NCBI RefSeq assembly: GCF_008931805.1
Contig: NZ_CP044399.1
Location: forward strand, 3,087,370 to 3,151,369
Length of the DNA: 64,000 nucleotides
Origin: Moritella marina ATCC 15381
GTDB taxonomy: Bacteria; Pseudomonadota; Gammaproteobacteria; Enterobacterales; Moritellaceae
Direction: 5' to 3'
The translations under genes were made by a program, and so were the position numbers. Under the pieces are notes generated by a model. It worked only from the letters and a program-made list of their open reading frames with translations, searched no databases and was not told the DNA's origin. Within the stretch, counting starts at the first letter, position 1, and every line of letters starts with the position of its first letter. Below, piece by piece: positions 52,787-62,272 of the stretch.

Positions 52787-54607
52787 CACGCGTCACTGCC
52801 TTTACTTGGCTTTGCAGCCTTTAGTGGTACAGGTAAAACAACACTACTTGAAGCCATGTTACCTAAACTAGTCGCGCGTGGTATTCGTGTTGCTGTGATT
52901 AAACATGCACACCATGATTTTGACATTGACCAACCAGGTAAAGACAGCCACCGCTTGCGTAAAGCAGGCGCGAGCCAAATGCTGATCTCATCACGTTGTC
53001 GCCGTGCATTAGTCACCGAAACACCTGATGAAGAAGCTAGCTTACCGCATTTAATCGCGCAATTAGATCAAACCCAACTCGATCTTATTTTGGTTGAAGG
53101 CTTTAAAAAACTCAGTTTCCCTAAGATTGAATTACACCGTAGCGAAGTCGGTAAACCTTGGTTGCATCCAACAGACAGTAACATTATTGCCGTGGCAGCC
53201 AACGTACCCGTTCCGGCATCGGGATCTGCAGCTTTAGCAGAAAAAGCGTCACTGCCCCTACTCGATATTAATAATCTTGAACAGATCACCGATTTTGTGG
53301 TGCGCTTTATTCAAGGTGAAGTTGATACTAGCGCAGCATCGCTATTACTACCACAATCACAAGGCTTGCAGTGTGGCGATCTAACCCCACAAGGCATGTT
53401 ATCTGTTGCCGAAGGTCGTGAGCGTATTCTTGGTCATATTGTACCAATTGAGAAAACACAGGCCGTTGATTTAAAAGCGGCTTTGGGTCAAATTGTCGCA
53501 CATGACATCCTATCGCCCGTCAATGTTCCACAACACACCAATTCAGCAATGGATGGTTATGCCATTCGCGGTGATGATTTAGAACGTCAAGACTATACAG
53601 TCGTCGCGCATGTGATGGCTGGCCACAGCTACGACTTACCGCTCGAAAAAGGCCAAGCAGTACGAATCATGACGGGTGCTGCAGTACCAGAGTGTGCTGA
53701 TACAGTCGTGATGCGTGAGCAAGCAGAGCAAATCGACAACATAGTGCGTTTTGATCTAAGCATGGCTGCAATAAACACTGCTCAGAACGTACGTCAAGCA
53801 GGTGAAGATCTGGCATTAGGCCAAACAGCCATTGCAGCGAATAGCAAGATCACCGCACCAGAGTTAGGCATGATAGCCTCATTGGGGATCAATCAAGTAT
53901 CGGTAAAAAGAGCTATTCGCGTGGCGATTTTCTCCACCGGTGATGAAGTTCAACATCCGGGAGAAGCGCAAAAGAATAACTGTATCTACGATTCCAACCG
54001 TTACACCTTACACGCGATGTTAACGCAAGCGGGTTGTGAGGTGATTGACTTAGGTATTATCGAAGACAATGAAGCTGCATTGGAAATGACCTTAGAACAA
54101 GGTGCCCAGCAAGCTGATTTAATCTTATCTTCTGGTGGTGTCTCGGTTGGCGATGCTGATTACATTAAGACAGTATTAGCCAAGCTCGGAAAAATTAACT
54201 TTTGGCGTATTAATATGCGTCCAGGTCGTCCGCTGGCCTTTGGCCACATCGATGACACACCATTTTTCGGTTTACCGGGTAACCCCGTGGCGGTGATGGT
54301 GGTGTTTTTACAATTTGTCGAACCAGTGATCCGCAAGCTGCAGGGTATGGATAATTGGCAGCCGCAAGTATTCAATGCTGTTGCGACAGAAAGGTTCCGC
54401 TCTCGTCCTAATCGCACTGAGTATACCCGTGGTATTTTTAGTTTTGATGCGAATGGTCGTTTAACCGTAAAAAGTACCGGACAGCAAGGCTCAGGCATCT
54501 TACGCTCGATGAGTGAAGCGAATTGTTTGGTTGAAGTATTGCCTGAACAGGCAAATGCAGAAATTGGTGATTTAGTGCGTGTAGTGCCACTACAAGGTCG
54601 CGTTTAG
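52775..54607 (+). CDS. MobB-MoeA fusion (molybdopterin-guanine dinucleotide and molybdopterin molybdenumtransferase)
   Basis: A 610-residue two-domain protein. Residues 1-175 are MobB, a GTP-binding helper of MobA (P-loop FSGTGKTTLLEAML, VIKHAHHDFDID, ILVEGFKKLSFPKIE). Residues 200-610 are MoeA, which inserts metal into adenylylated molybdopterin (QHTNSAMDGYAIRG, RIMTGAAVPECADTVV, SSGGVSVGDADY, GLPGNPVAVMVVF). In E. coli these are separate proteins. The fusion places two late cofactor steps in one polypeptide. It follows tupABC-mobA. Confidence 0.93.
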   Translation: MSKIHASLPLLGFAAFSGTGKTTLLEAMLPKLVARGIRVAVIKHAHHDFDIDQPGKDSHRLRKAGASQMLISSRCRRALVTETPDEEASLPHLIAQLDQTQLDLILVEGFKKLSFPKIELHRSEVGKPWLHPTDSNIIAVAANVPVPASGSAALAEKASLPLLDINNLEQITDFVVRFIQGEVDTSAASLLLPQSQGLQCGDLTPQGMLSVAEGRERILGHIVPIEKTQAVDLKAALGQIVAHDILSPVNVPQHTNSAMDGYAIRGDDLERQDYTVVAHVMAGHSYDLPLEKGQAVRIMTGAAVPECADTVVMREQAEQIDNIVRFDLSMAAINTAQNVRQAGEDLALGQTAIAANSKITAPELGMIASLGINQVSVKRAIRVAIFSTGDEVQHPGEAQKNNCIYDSNRYTLHAMLTQAGCEVIDLGIIEDNEAALEMTLEQGAQQADLILSSGGVSVGDADYIKTVLAKLGKINFWRINMRPGRPLAFGHIDDTPFFGLPGNPVAVMVVFLQFVEPVIRKLQGMDNWQPQVFNAVATERFRSRPNRTEYTRGIFSFDANGRLTVKSTGQQGSGILRSMSEANCLVEVLPEQANAEIGDLVRVVPLQGRV

Positions 54608-54635
54608 TTCTTATAAATAAACCGCTATTAAATAG

Positions 54636-54666
54636 AATAGTGGCGTGCTCACATCACGCCACTATT
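54636..54666. terminator. Hairpin terminator between the mobB-moeA and fdhC genes
   Basis: A perfect 12-base stem, AATAGTGGCGTG / CACGCCACTATT, has a seven-base loop. The U-tract is poor in both directions, but the position between convergent operons fits termination. Confidence 0.7.
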
Positions 54667-54739
54667 CCCCTATTACATTCTATCTACTCTACTCTTATCT
54701 TATTTTACGCTTACTTAGCTCTTGCTTGGCTTGGCTTAG

Positions 54740-55795
54740 CTATGACTTATCATCTGACTTTGATGATGTTTCATTTTTGGGTTGATTCTCTGGTAAGTCT
54801 TTTACTTTTTCATACCAAATATCATGATGCTCTTTCGCCCACGTTTCATCAACCTCACCAGTCACCATGCCTTCTAGTGACGCTTCGATACCCACTAAAC
54901 CAACATAGATATGGAATACAAAACCACAGATCAATACTAACGATGCCAGCATATGCACTAAGTTAGAGAGTTCCATGTCACGACGGGTTTGATCAAACAA
55001 TGGGAAATCGAGAACAAAGCCACTAAGAGTAATAAATACACCACAAAATATCAGTAACCAAAACAGCGCTTTTTCACCACCATTAGAGAAATCAGCAGAG
55101 GGATGCGAACCTTTATGTTTACCGACCATACCGCCCATTTTCATGAACCAGTTGATATCAACCTTGGTAAACAGACTCTTACGCCACCACTTAATCATCA
55201 CCGTAAACAGTAAGATGGCAAACAAAGGGCCCACATAGTTGTGGTACTGTTTGGCGCCATAAATGAACATAGCCCAAATATCACGTGGAATAATGGGTTT
55301 AATAAAGTGCTTGCCGTATACCAATGCCAGTCCTGTCGCAGCAAGACTCAAAAAGGTAAATGCCATACTCCAATGCAGAGTACGGTCAACCAAACTCCAA
55401 CGCTTAATCTTGCGACCTGTTTTAGCTTTGCTCAGCCTTAATGGACCGATAGTGAAATAAGCCAGTACTACTAACCCAATACTGCCAAAGATCGCTAATG
55501 CACCTAATGGTGACATCCACTTCTCTTTGAGAATAAACCAAGCTTGACCTGGTACACTGATCAACACACCGTGTTCAGGTGACTTTGATGTGGTGTAACC
55601 CTCTTGCCCATCTCGCACGGCACGCCAATAATCAGCGCCAGCAAAACCCGCAAGCTCACCTTGTACTGACGACTCGCCTAAACGCTCACTGCGCGTCTTG
55701 TCATCTGCGGGTTCACTGGCAAATGCTGACAAGGTAAAGCTCAGCATTAATACACTCACTAATAGAATGAACCAATGTTGAATTCGCTTAGTCAT
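54740..55795 (-). CDS. fdhC: Formate dehydrogenase cytochrome b556 (gamma) subunit
   Basis: A 351-residue inner-membrane subunit. It starts with a hydrophobic signal/membrane segment and a periplasmic N-terminal region of about 60 residues, then four helices of the FdnI/FdoI type. Haem-ligating histidines are likely in DRTLHWSMAF, YHNYVGPL and FHIYVGL. It takes electrons from FdhB and reduces quinone. It is the last gene of the fdh operon. The acidic C-terminal tail after about 330 is unusually polar. Confidence 0.92.
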   Translation of the reverse strand: MTKRIQHWFILLVSVLMLSFTLSAFASEPADDKTRSERLGESSVQGELAGFAGADYWRAVRDGQEGYTTSKSPEHGVLISVPGQAWFILKEKWMSPLGALAIFGSIGLVVLAYFTIGPLRLSKAKTGRKIKRWSLVDRTLHWSMAFTFLSLAATGLALVYGKHFIKPIIPRDIWAMFIYGAKQYHNYVGPLFAILLFTVMIKWWRKSLFTKVDINWFMKMGGMVGKHKGSHPSADFSNGGEKALFWLLIFCGVFITLSGFVLDFPLFDQTRRDMELSNLVHMLASLVLICGFVFHIYVGLVGIEASLEGMVTGEVDETWAKEHHDIWYEKVKDLPENQPKNETSSKSDDKS

Positions 55796-55957
55796 TAAAT
55801 CTCCTCACTGTGTCTACACAACAGCGCTAATAGACAGCGGTTTATCACTAAACCAACTGCCTCTATGTATTAAAACGAATAGATATTAAACTAATCGCTA
55901 TTAAAACTAATCGCTATTACGGCTGCCAGTTAATTTACATTAACCAGCGTACCTAGA

Positions 55958-56575
55958 TTAGCTCTCTTGCGTTTTGCTCGCGTCATAAGAGAGGTCAGCA
56001 GTACTTGCCCAACCTGCATTTTTAGCACCACGGGCAACAACACGCTCGGCATAAACATCAGAGATCTTAGCTGCATCACCAGCAAGCAAGGCCTTAGTAG
56101 AGCAAAGCGATGCACACATAGGTAACTTACCTTCAGCAATACGGTTAGCGCCGTATTTTTCTTTCTCTTCAGCTGAACCATCTTCTACATTAGGTCCACC
56201 AGCACAGAAGGTGCATTTATCCATCTTGCCACGTTCACCAAAGGCATCTTGTTTTGGAAATTGCGGCGCGCCAAATGGGCAGGCAAACAAGCAATAACCA
56301 CAACCGATACACAGATCTTTATCATGTAATACGATGCCGTCTTCAGTACGCTCAAAGCAATCTGCAGGACAAACAGCCATACACGGCGCATCAGTACAAT
56401 GCATACAGGCCACAGAGATTGAGCTTTCACCCTGTTCACCGTCGTTTAAAGTAACAACGCGGCGACGTTGGATACCCCATTCAAGTGCATCATCATTTTC
56501 GTTCTTACATGCGGTTACACAACCATTGCACTCAATACAACGTTTAGAGTCACATAGAAATTTCATACTAGCCAT
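55958..56575 (-). CDS. fdhB: Formate dehydrogenase iron-sulfur (beta) subunit
   Basis: A 205-residue ferredoxin-like subunit with four cysteine clusters: CIECNGCVTACK, CMHCTDAPCMAVCP, CIGCGYCLFACP and the CTFC...CASLC group, so four [4Fe-4S] clusters are expected. Unlike E. coli FdnH it has no C-terminal membrane helix, so it must be held by FdhA and FdhC. ATG at 56575; an ATG three codons in is also possible. It is 12 bases downstream of fdhA. Confidence 0.95.
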   Translation of the reverse strand: MASMKFLCDSKRCIECNGCVTACKNENDDALEWGIQRRRVVTLNDGEQGESSISVACMHCTDAPCMAVCPADCFERTEDGIVLHDKDLCIGCGYCLFACPFGAPQFPKQDAFGERGKMDKCTFCAGGPNVEDGSAEEKEKYGANRIAEGKLPMCASLCSTKALLAGDAAKISDVYAERVVARGAKNAGWASTADLSYDASKTQES

Positions 56576-56587
56576 TTGAATGACTCC

Positions 56588-59443
56588 TTACGCTTTAGAT
56601 ATTTTACAGAGGGTTACTTTCGTTTCCTGCATTTGTGTCACAGGATCATAACCATAGGTTGTTGCAATGTTTGCTGATTCGCCCGATACATATGGCACCG
56701 AACCTTCAGGGTAATTGCCACGTAAGTCTTCACCTTGGAAATAACCACCGAAATGGAATGGTAAAAACGCAAGACCCGGTTTAACACGGCGTGTCACCAT
56801 AGCTTTAACATGAATACGGCCTTTTTCAGCACCTTCAACCCACACCATTTCACCGTCTCTAAAGCCTAAATCGTTAGCATCTTTAGGGTTAACTTCAACA
56901 AACATTTCTTGTTGTAATTCTGCTAACCAAGGATTTGAACGCGTTTCATCACCACCACCTTCATATTCAACCAAACGACCCGAGGTTAAGATAATTGGGT
57001 ATTCTCCCGATACATCTTTGTCTTGGATTGATTTGTATAACGTCGGTAAACGGAACATCGCTTCACTGTCATCCCAAGTTGGATAATCAGCAACTAAGTC
57101 ACGACGAGGGGTATATAAAGGTTCACGGTGAATCGGCACAGCATCAGGGAACGTCCACACTACTGCACGGGCTTTAGCGTTACCAAATGGGATACAACCG
57201 TGTTTAATTGCTACACGTTGAATGCCACCAGATACGTCGGTTTTCCAGTTCTTACCTTCTGCTTTTAATTTCTCTTCAGCAGTCAGTTCATCCCACCAGC
57301 CAAGTTGCTTAAGCAGTTTGGCACTGAATTCTGGGAAACCGCCTTCTAACTCACAGTCTTTTGAATAACTGTCTACAGCCAGTAAGCTTTCACCATTACG
57401 CTCAACACCAAAACGAGCACGGAAATTACCGCCACCTAAAGCTACAGGTTTAGATGTGTCATAAAGAATATGAGTACCAGGATGTTTCATCTCTGGCGTA
57501 CCCCAACATGGCCAAGGTAAACCGTAAGTTTCACCGTTCGCTACACCCCCCTCACCTTCTAGTGTGGTGTTATGGAATGTATGCCAATTCTGCTGATGTG
57601 CTTTCAAGCGTTCTGGACTTTGTCCGGTATAACCGATTGTCCACATGCCTTTGTTGTATTCACGGGTAATATCTTCAATCACAGGTTGGTTATTTTTAAC
57701 CTCGATGTGCTTAAACACTTGCTCCGCTAGACCTAATTTTTTCATCAATAAATACATGATTTCATGATCAGGTTTTGATTCAAATAACGGTTCTATGACC
57801 TTGTCACGCCATTGAATTGAACGGTTGGTCGCAGTAACCGAGCCAGTCGTTTCAAACTGCGTTGTCGCTGGTAGCAAGTAAACATTGTCAGTACGACCGT
57901 TCATTACCGCTGCAACACCTGGATACGGGTCAACAATAACCATCATGTCCAGTTTGCCCATCGCGGTGCGCATTTCTGGACCACGAGTTTGTGAGTTAAC
58001 CGCATGACCCCAATAGAACATGGCACGGATATTATCGTTCTGTTCGATATTATCTTTGTTTTCTAATACGCCATCAATCCAACGCGATACCGGAATACCA
58101 GCATGGTTCATTGGCAGCTTGCCGCGGTAATCTTTTTGATCAAAACGGTTTTTCAGCCATTCGTAATCAACATCCCATACCCCTGCCCAATGTTTCCATG
58201 CGCCTTCAGACAAACCGTAATAACCCGGTAAGTTATCTGATAACACACCAAAATCGGTTGCGCCTTGGACGTTATCGTGACCACGGAAAATATTAGCACC
58301 ACCGCCAGATTTACCCATGTTGCCTAACGCAAGTTCAAGAATACAATAAGCACGAGTATTGTTATTACCCGTTGTATGCTGAGTACCCCCCATACACCAA
58401 ACTACGCAACCTGGACGGTTTTCAGATAAGAGTTTTGCCGTTGCATAAACTTCCGCTTCTGGCACACCAGATACACGTTCAACTTCTGCAGGCGTCCATT
58501 TAGCCACTTCTGCACGAACTTCTTCCATACCATAAACACGTTGATGGATAAATTCTTTATCTTCCCATTCGTTTTTAAACACGTGATATAACACGCCCCA
58601 AACGAAGGCAACGTCAGAACCAGGACGTAGTGATACGTAATGATCGGCTTTTGCTGCAGTACGAGTACGACGTGGATCGGCTACCACAATCTTACAGCTG
58701 TTCTTTTCTTTGGCGATGAGGATATGCTGCATAGCAACAGGATGCGCTTCTGCAGGGTTTGAGCCAATGAACAAGATAGATTTACAGTTATGCATGTCAT
58801 TTAGCGAGTTAGTCATCGCGCCATAACCCCAGGTATTTGCTACACCCGCTACTGTTGTAGAGTGACAAATACGTGCTTGGTGATCGACATTATTTGTGCC
58901 CCACATCGATACCATTTTACGGAACAAATACGCCTGTTCATTATTGTGTTTTGCTGAGCCTAACCAGTACACAGAATCAGGACCTGACTCTTCACGGATC
59001 TTAAGCACTTGCTGACTGACTTCTTCAAGTGCTGTTTCCCAGCTCATTTTTATCCATTTACCGTTAACCAGTTTCATTGGATATTTTAGACGTTTAGCAC
59101 CATGACCATGCTCGCGCAATGCAGCACCTTTAGCACAGTGACCGCCCGCATTGAAAGGATGATCAAATGCAGGTTCTTGGCCTGTCCACACACCTTCTTG
59201 CACTTCAGCATAGATACCGCAACCCACAGAACAGTGAGAGCAAATTGTACGTTTAATTTCCACTGGCGATTCAGGATCAACTGACTTAGCTTCAGCCTTT
59301 TTCATCATGCCCGGTGCGAACATGCCCACACCAACAGCACCACCAGCGGCAGCAATTGAAGAGTTGCGCATAAAAGCACGACGGGAAATGCCGAGTTGTT
59401 TTTCGTCCTTACTGACCGTATCGGAACGTTTAGTTAATTTCAT
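56588..59443 (-). CDS. fdhA: Formate dehydrogenase catalytic (alpha) subunit, cysteine type
   Basis: A 951-residue bis-MGD enzyme that oxidises formate to CO2 in the periplasm. A twin-arginine signal is at 21 (SRRAFMRNSSIAAAGG). The N-terminal cluster site is CSHCSVGCGIYAEV near residue 70. The metal ligand lies in ARICHSTTVAG, a cysteine where E. coli FdnG has selenocysteine. The following SLNDMHNCKSILFIGSNPAEAHP binds cofactor. The C-terminal domain has VEVNPKDANDLGFRDGEMVWV. It needs TorD-type chaperone, FdhD and MGD, all encoded nearby. Confidence 0.97.
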   Translation of the reverse strand: MKLTKRSDTVSKDEKQLGISRRAFMRNSSIAAAGGAVGVGMFAPGMMKKAEAKSVDPESPVEIKRTICSHCSVGCGIYAEVQEGVWTGQEPAFDHPFNAGGHCAKGAALREHGHGAKRLKYPMKLVNGKWIKMSWETALEEVSQQVLKIREESGPDSVYWLGSAKHNNEQAYLFRKMVSMWGTNNVDHQARICHSTTVAGVANTWGYGAMTNSLNDMHNCKSILFIGSNPAEAHPVAMQHILIAKEKNSCKIVVADPRRTRTAAKADHYVSLRPGSDVAFVWGVLYHVFKNEWEDKEFIHQRVYGMEEVRAEVAKWTPAEVERVSGVPEAEVYATAKLLSENRPGCVVWCMGGTQHTTGNNNTRAYCILELALGNMGKSGGGANIFRGHDNVQGATDFGVLSDNLPGYYGLSEGAWKHWAGVWDVDYEWLKNRFDQKDYRGKLPMNHAGIPVSRWIDGVLENKDNIEQNDNIRAMFYWGHAVNSQTRGPEMRTAMGKLDMMVIVDPYPGVAAVMNGRTDNVYLLPATTQFETTGSVTATNRSIQWRDKVIEPLFESKPDHEIMYLLMKKLGLAEQVFKHIEVKNNQPVIEDITREYNKGMWTIGYTGQSPERLKAHQQNWHTFHNTTLEGEGGVANGETYGLPWPCWGTPEMKHPGTHILYDTSKPVALGGGNFRARFGVERNGESLLAVDSYSKDCELEGGFPEFSAKLLKQLGWWDELTAEEKLKAEGKNWKTDVSGGIQRVAIKHGCIPFGNAKARAVVWTFPDAVPIHREPLYTPRRDLVADYPTWDDSEAMFRLPTLYKSIQDKDVSGEYPIILTSGRLVEYEGGGDETRSNPWLAELQQEMFVEVNPKDANDLGFRDGEMVWVEGAEKGRIHVKAMVTRRVKPGLAFLPFHFGGYFQGEDLRGNYPEGSVPYVSGESANIATTYGYDPVTQMQETKVTLCKISKA

Positions 59444-59455
59444 TTAGAGCTCCGC

Positions 59456-59656
59456 TTACAAAGTATCGTAATAATCACGAATGTGTTGAGTTTCATGGTA
59501 ACCTGCTGTTTTTTCTTTCTTATTATTTTCTTGGCTATCAACAGACGCATTCGCAGTGGTGGATACACCCGTTGCGATAGCTCCTACTGCAACACCTAAA
59601 CCAATGTTTTTTAACAGTTGGCGACGGTCTTCATCCGGCTTATTTTGTTTGCTCAT
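59456..59656 (-). CDS. Formate dehydrogenase region twin-arginine target protein
   Basis: A 66-residue peptide made mostly of a Tat signal (DRRQLLKNIGLGVAVGAIATG) followed by a short polar tail ending HIRDYYDTL. This is the small Tat-target protein often found just ahead of fdhA in Shewanella-like fdh operons. Its role is unknown. It lies 12 bases upstream of fdhA. Confidence 0.88.
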   Translation of the reverse strand: MSKQNKPDEDRRQLLKNIGLGVAVGAIATGVSTTANASVDSQENNKKEKTAGYHETQHIRDYYDTL

Positions 59657-59678
59657 CGAGTTTGCTCCTTTATCGTTA

Positions 59679-60293
59679 TTATTTTTTTACGTCGATAAAA
59701 CGTATTTTTTCAATACTTAAAAATTGCCAAGCTAATTCTGCGACTGCGCTGTAAAACACGGCACTTTTCGCTTTTTTCAAATCTTGGCAAAAACGTTCAA
59801 ACCAAGTGTCGATATGACGATTAAAAAACTCAGCTTGATCGCTATGATTACTTTCGCTCACCAACATAGTCATCACTTCTAGCAAGGCTGCGATATGATC
59901 TTCCGGTTCTTTTACTGATTCATCACGTTGAAAACCCAGTTTTTTCAAGTCATGACGCAAATGTGCAAGCGGCATTTCCATTAATGATCCGGTAAGAAAC
60001 CAAGAGCCAAACGGGACAATTTCACCATGGCCGATACCAATAAACAGATCTTGATATTCATCTTCCGCGGCTGTTAATAAGGTTTTTTGTGCGGCCAACT
60101 TCAATAGTGGCCAAGCAGCTGACATTCCCGTGGTTTGAATTAATGCATTCGGCGCATCAACGTCGAGATTAGCTAACCAATCAATCACCTCTGCATCTGG
60201 TGCTTTACGGAATAAATGTGCAAGCAAGCTGTAAATATCGATGCGCAATGCTGCATCTTCAGTAAATGACTGTGACATATTTTGTGATCCCAT
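59679..60293 (-). CDS. TorD/DmsD-family chaperone for molybdoenzyme maturation
   Basis: A 204-residue all-helical cytoplasmic chaperone. It has the family's DAALRIDIYSLLAHLFRKAPDAEVIDWL start, EDEYQDLFIGIGHGEIVPFGSWFLTGSLMEMPLAHLRHDL split by the conserved PFGSW, and an EPEDHIAALLEVM motif near residue 125. Such proteins bind the Tat signal and cofactor-free enzyme until metal is inserted; FdhA is the expected client. AGGG precedes the ATG by seven bases. Confidence 0.87.
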   Translation of the reverse strand: MGSQNMSQSFTEDAALRIDIYSLLAHLFRKAPDAEVIDWLANLDVDAPNALIQTTGMSAAWPLLKLAAQKTLLTAAEDEYQDLFIGIGHGEIVPFGSWFLTGSLMEMPLAHLRHDLKKLGFQRDESVKEPEDHIAALLEVMTMLVSESNHSDQAEFFNRHIDTWFERFCQDLKKAKSAVFYSAVAELAWQFLSIEKIRFIDVKK

Positions 60294-60302
60294 AATGTAG
60301 CC

Positions 60303-62027
60303 CTACACGTTTAACTGACGTAGTGGATCGTCAGCCATATCTGAAAAAATATCGCGAACACGACAGTCTTCACACATAGATAAACGGCGAATAGCATCAC
60401 CTTGAAATTGGCTGTGATTTTGGAGTTTTTCCGTTAACATGGCGATCATCGATGCAGGTGCAAAGGCTTTACCACAACTTAAACAACAAGCAGCCTCTTC
60501 TTCGTGGATCATCACCACACTTCGACGGCTTTCCGCGTCCCAATTCAGACCCGGTTTAAGACTAATTACTTGTTCAGGACAGGCTTTTTCACAAAGACCA
60601 CACTGCACACAATCTTGTTCTCTAAACTGTAGGCCAGGGCGATCACCAACAGCATGTAATGCACTTGTTGGACACACTGCAACGCAACCCATACATAGGG
60701 TACAATCATCAGTTTTACATTCCACGCCGCCATAAGGTGCATTTTCAGGCATCACCGAATGTGTCGGTTGCAATGGACTTTGTGCTGATAATTTATCTAG
60801 CGCAGTAAATAATTTTTCACGTTTAGTGCCAGACAGTTGCTCAGCTAATACTGCGTTATCCATTACTGCTATCTTATTCTCAACAACAGGTAATACCGGT
60901 TGAGTAAACGCGACAAAATCTGCTGCCGAATCTAAATCAAACAAACAAATACGCCCAGCTTCAAAACCCATCTCAGTTAAGAAGGTATTGGCAATGGCCA
61001 GTTCATCATTAAGCACGCGATCAATCGTCGCGGGGATATAGGCGATGTTAGTAGCGAGTAATACTTGATGCGCACCATAGAGTAAGGCGCTAAACCAAGT
61101 ATCAACACCAACCGTAGCCAACTCTTCTAGAGCAATAGGAATAACATTTGATGGTAATAACGGTAATTTTTCTGCCACCGTTTGTTCGTCACGATTACCA
61201 AAGAATAAGATCGTTGGCTGTTCGCCACCCGCCATTTGATAACTGTTTAATAAGCGATAAATAAAGTTCTGGGTCTTTTCTGGTTCTGGTAATGCGTAAG
61301 TAATCGCTTCAGTCGGACAAGCCGTGGCACACGTCCCTACACCTTGGCATAAGAACGGATTAATTTCGATAGCGTGGCCATTACTGGTTAACGCACCTGC
61401 AGGACAAGCATCAACACAACGTGTACAACCACCCACTCCACGTGATGAATGTGCGCAGATATCATTGTCTAAACGAAAGTATTTTGGTTTATCAAACGTA
61501 CCTAGCATTTCCGGTAAGGTTTCAATAACATCGGCAATCGCTGCTTTACCGCTACCAACAGGGTAATAACCTGGCGCTGGTATTTCGGTTTGAATAAGGC
61601 TATTAGCGCTCATATCAACGACTAAATCGAAACTATCACCACCTATGGTCACTTCCGCTAAATTGGTATAGATACTCAGTAAGCTACCTGCTACACGGCA
61701 GTTCACTTCGAACGCACCAAGGTAACCTTTAATTGTTACTTCATTACTAAAAAATACTTTGTCTTTATCTTTGGTATTGCTATCGTTCGTCACTGGTCCA
61801 GCATCTGTTGCAGCAGACGTCGCCAGTAGTGTTACTGAATTCAATGTTGCAAATTGCGGTGCTAGTGCAGTGATAATATCGTAAGCACCAATGATCAATA
61901 AGTTGCCACGACTTTCGTAAGATACCGTCGGCGGGATCAGATTCGATAATTCAACGGTATCGGCTATCGCTGCAAAGCGTGCTTGACCATTGCTATCAGT
62001 AAATGTTTCTAAAGTACTTTTTAACAT
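60303..62027 (-). CDS. Multi-cluster 4Fe-4S protein of the formate dehydrogenase operon
   Basis: A 574-residue protein. Residues 1-180 form a domain with no known motif. Ferredoxin clusters follow: CAHSSRGVGGCTRCVDACP and CQGVGTCATACP near 192-238, then CTLCMGCVAVCP and CVQCGLCEKACP near 440-480. The C-terminal part has CCLSCGKAF and CEDC, resembling a zinc or cluster site. No signal peptide, so it works in the cytoplasm. First gene of the fdh operon. The layout suggests electron transfer or maturation, but the exact job is not known. Confidence 0.82.
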   Translation of the reverse strand: MLKSTLETFTDSNGQARFAAIADTVELSNLIPPTVSYESRGNLLIIGAYDIITALAPQFATLNSVTLLATSAATDAGPVTNDSNTKDKDKVFFSNEVTIKGYLGAFEVNCRVAGSLLSIYTNLAEVTIGGDSFDLVVDMSANSLIQTEIPAPGYYPVGSGKAAIADVIETLPEMLGTFDKPKYFRLDNDICAHSSRGVGGCTRCVDACPAGALTSNGHAIEINPFLCQGVGTCATACPTEAITYALPEPEKTQNFIYRLLNSYQMAGGEQPTILFFGNRDEQTVAEKLPLLPSNVIPIALEELATVGVDTWFSALLYGAHQVLLATNIAYIPATIDRVLNDELAIANTFLTEMGFEAGRICLFDLDSAADFVAFTQPVLPVVENKIAVMDNAVLAEQLSGTKREKLFTALDKLSAQSPLQPTHSVMPENAPYGGVECKTDDCTLCMGCVAVCPTSALHAVGDRPGLQFREQDCVQCGLCEKACPEQVISLKPGLNWDAESRRSVVMIHEEEAACCLSCGKAFAPASMIAMLTEKLQNHSQFQGDAIRRLSMCEDCRVRDIFSDMADDPLRQLNV

Positions 62028-62073
62028 TGCTATTCCTGTATCTCGTCACCGTTATAAGGGTGTCGATTAAACT

Positions 62074-62121
62074 GCGAGTCATTACTCGCTGCTCTCTGCT
62101 AGCGTACGTTCATATTCGTAC
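62074..62121 (-). other. Two hairpins in the leader of the fdh operon
   Basis: GCGAGT-CATT-ACTCGC at 62074-62089 and GTACG-N8-CGTAC at 62104-62121 would form in the transcript leader, which is predicted to be about 120 bases. They could affect mRNA stability or translation. Confidence 0.4.
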
Positions 62122-62155
62122 TTTTTTGCTGTCGCTATTTTGCTGTAGCTAATAG

Positions 62156-62172
62156 AGCAATAACCGAACCAA
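62156..62172 (-). promoter_or_regulatory. Predicted sigma-54 promoter of the fdh operon
   Basis: On the minus strand, TTGG-TTCGGTTA-TTGCT has GG and GC ten bases apart. It lies about 130 bases upstream of the first gene, with two palindromic sites 78 and 110 bases further upstream. Confidence 0.72.
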
Positions 62173-62240
62173 CTTTTAACGGAATAAAATGACCTATAAA
62201 GAGTTAAAGTCAGAGAGGGATTGTTTACTTATTCCCAAAC

Positions 62241-62255
62241 GGGACATAATGTCGC
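62241..62255. promoter_or_regulatory. Palindromic candidate binding site 2 for the NtrC-type regulator
   Basis: GGGACA-TAA-TGTCGC. It shares the GnGACA-N3-TGTCnC form with site 1 and lies upstream of the fdh sigma-54 element. Confidence 0.7.
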
Positions 62256-62272
62256 TATAAACAATCGTGCAT

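Noticed and set aside
54640-54966. A 108-codon frame on the plus strand
   Set aside because: It starts in a hairpin terminator and runs antisense to the end of fdhC.
56588-59443. Possible selenocysteine in FdhA
   Set aside because: The metal-ligand position is encoded as cysteine and there is no in-frame TGA, so no SECIS element is needed.
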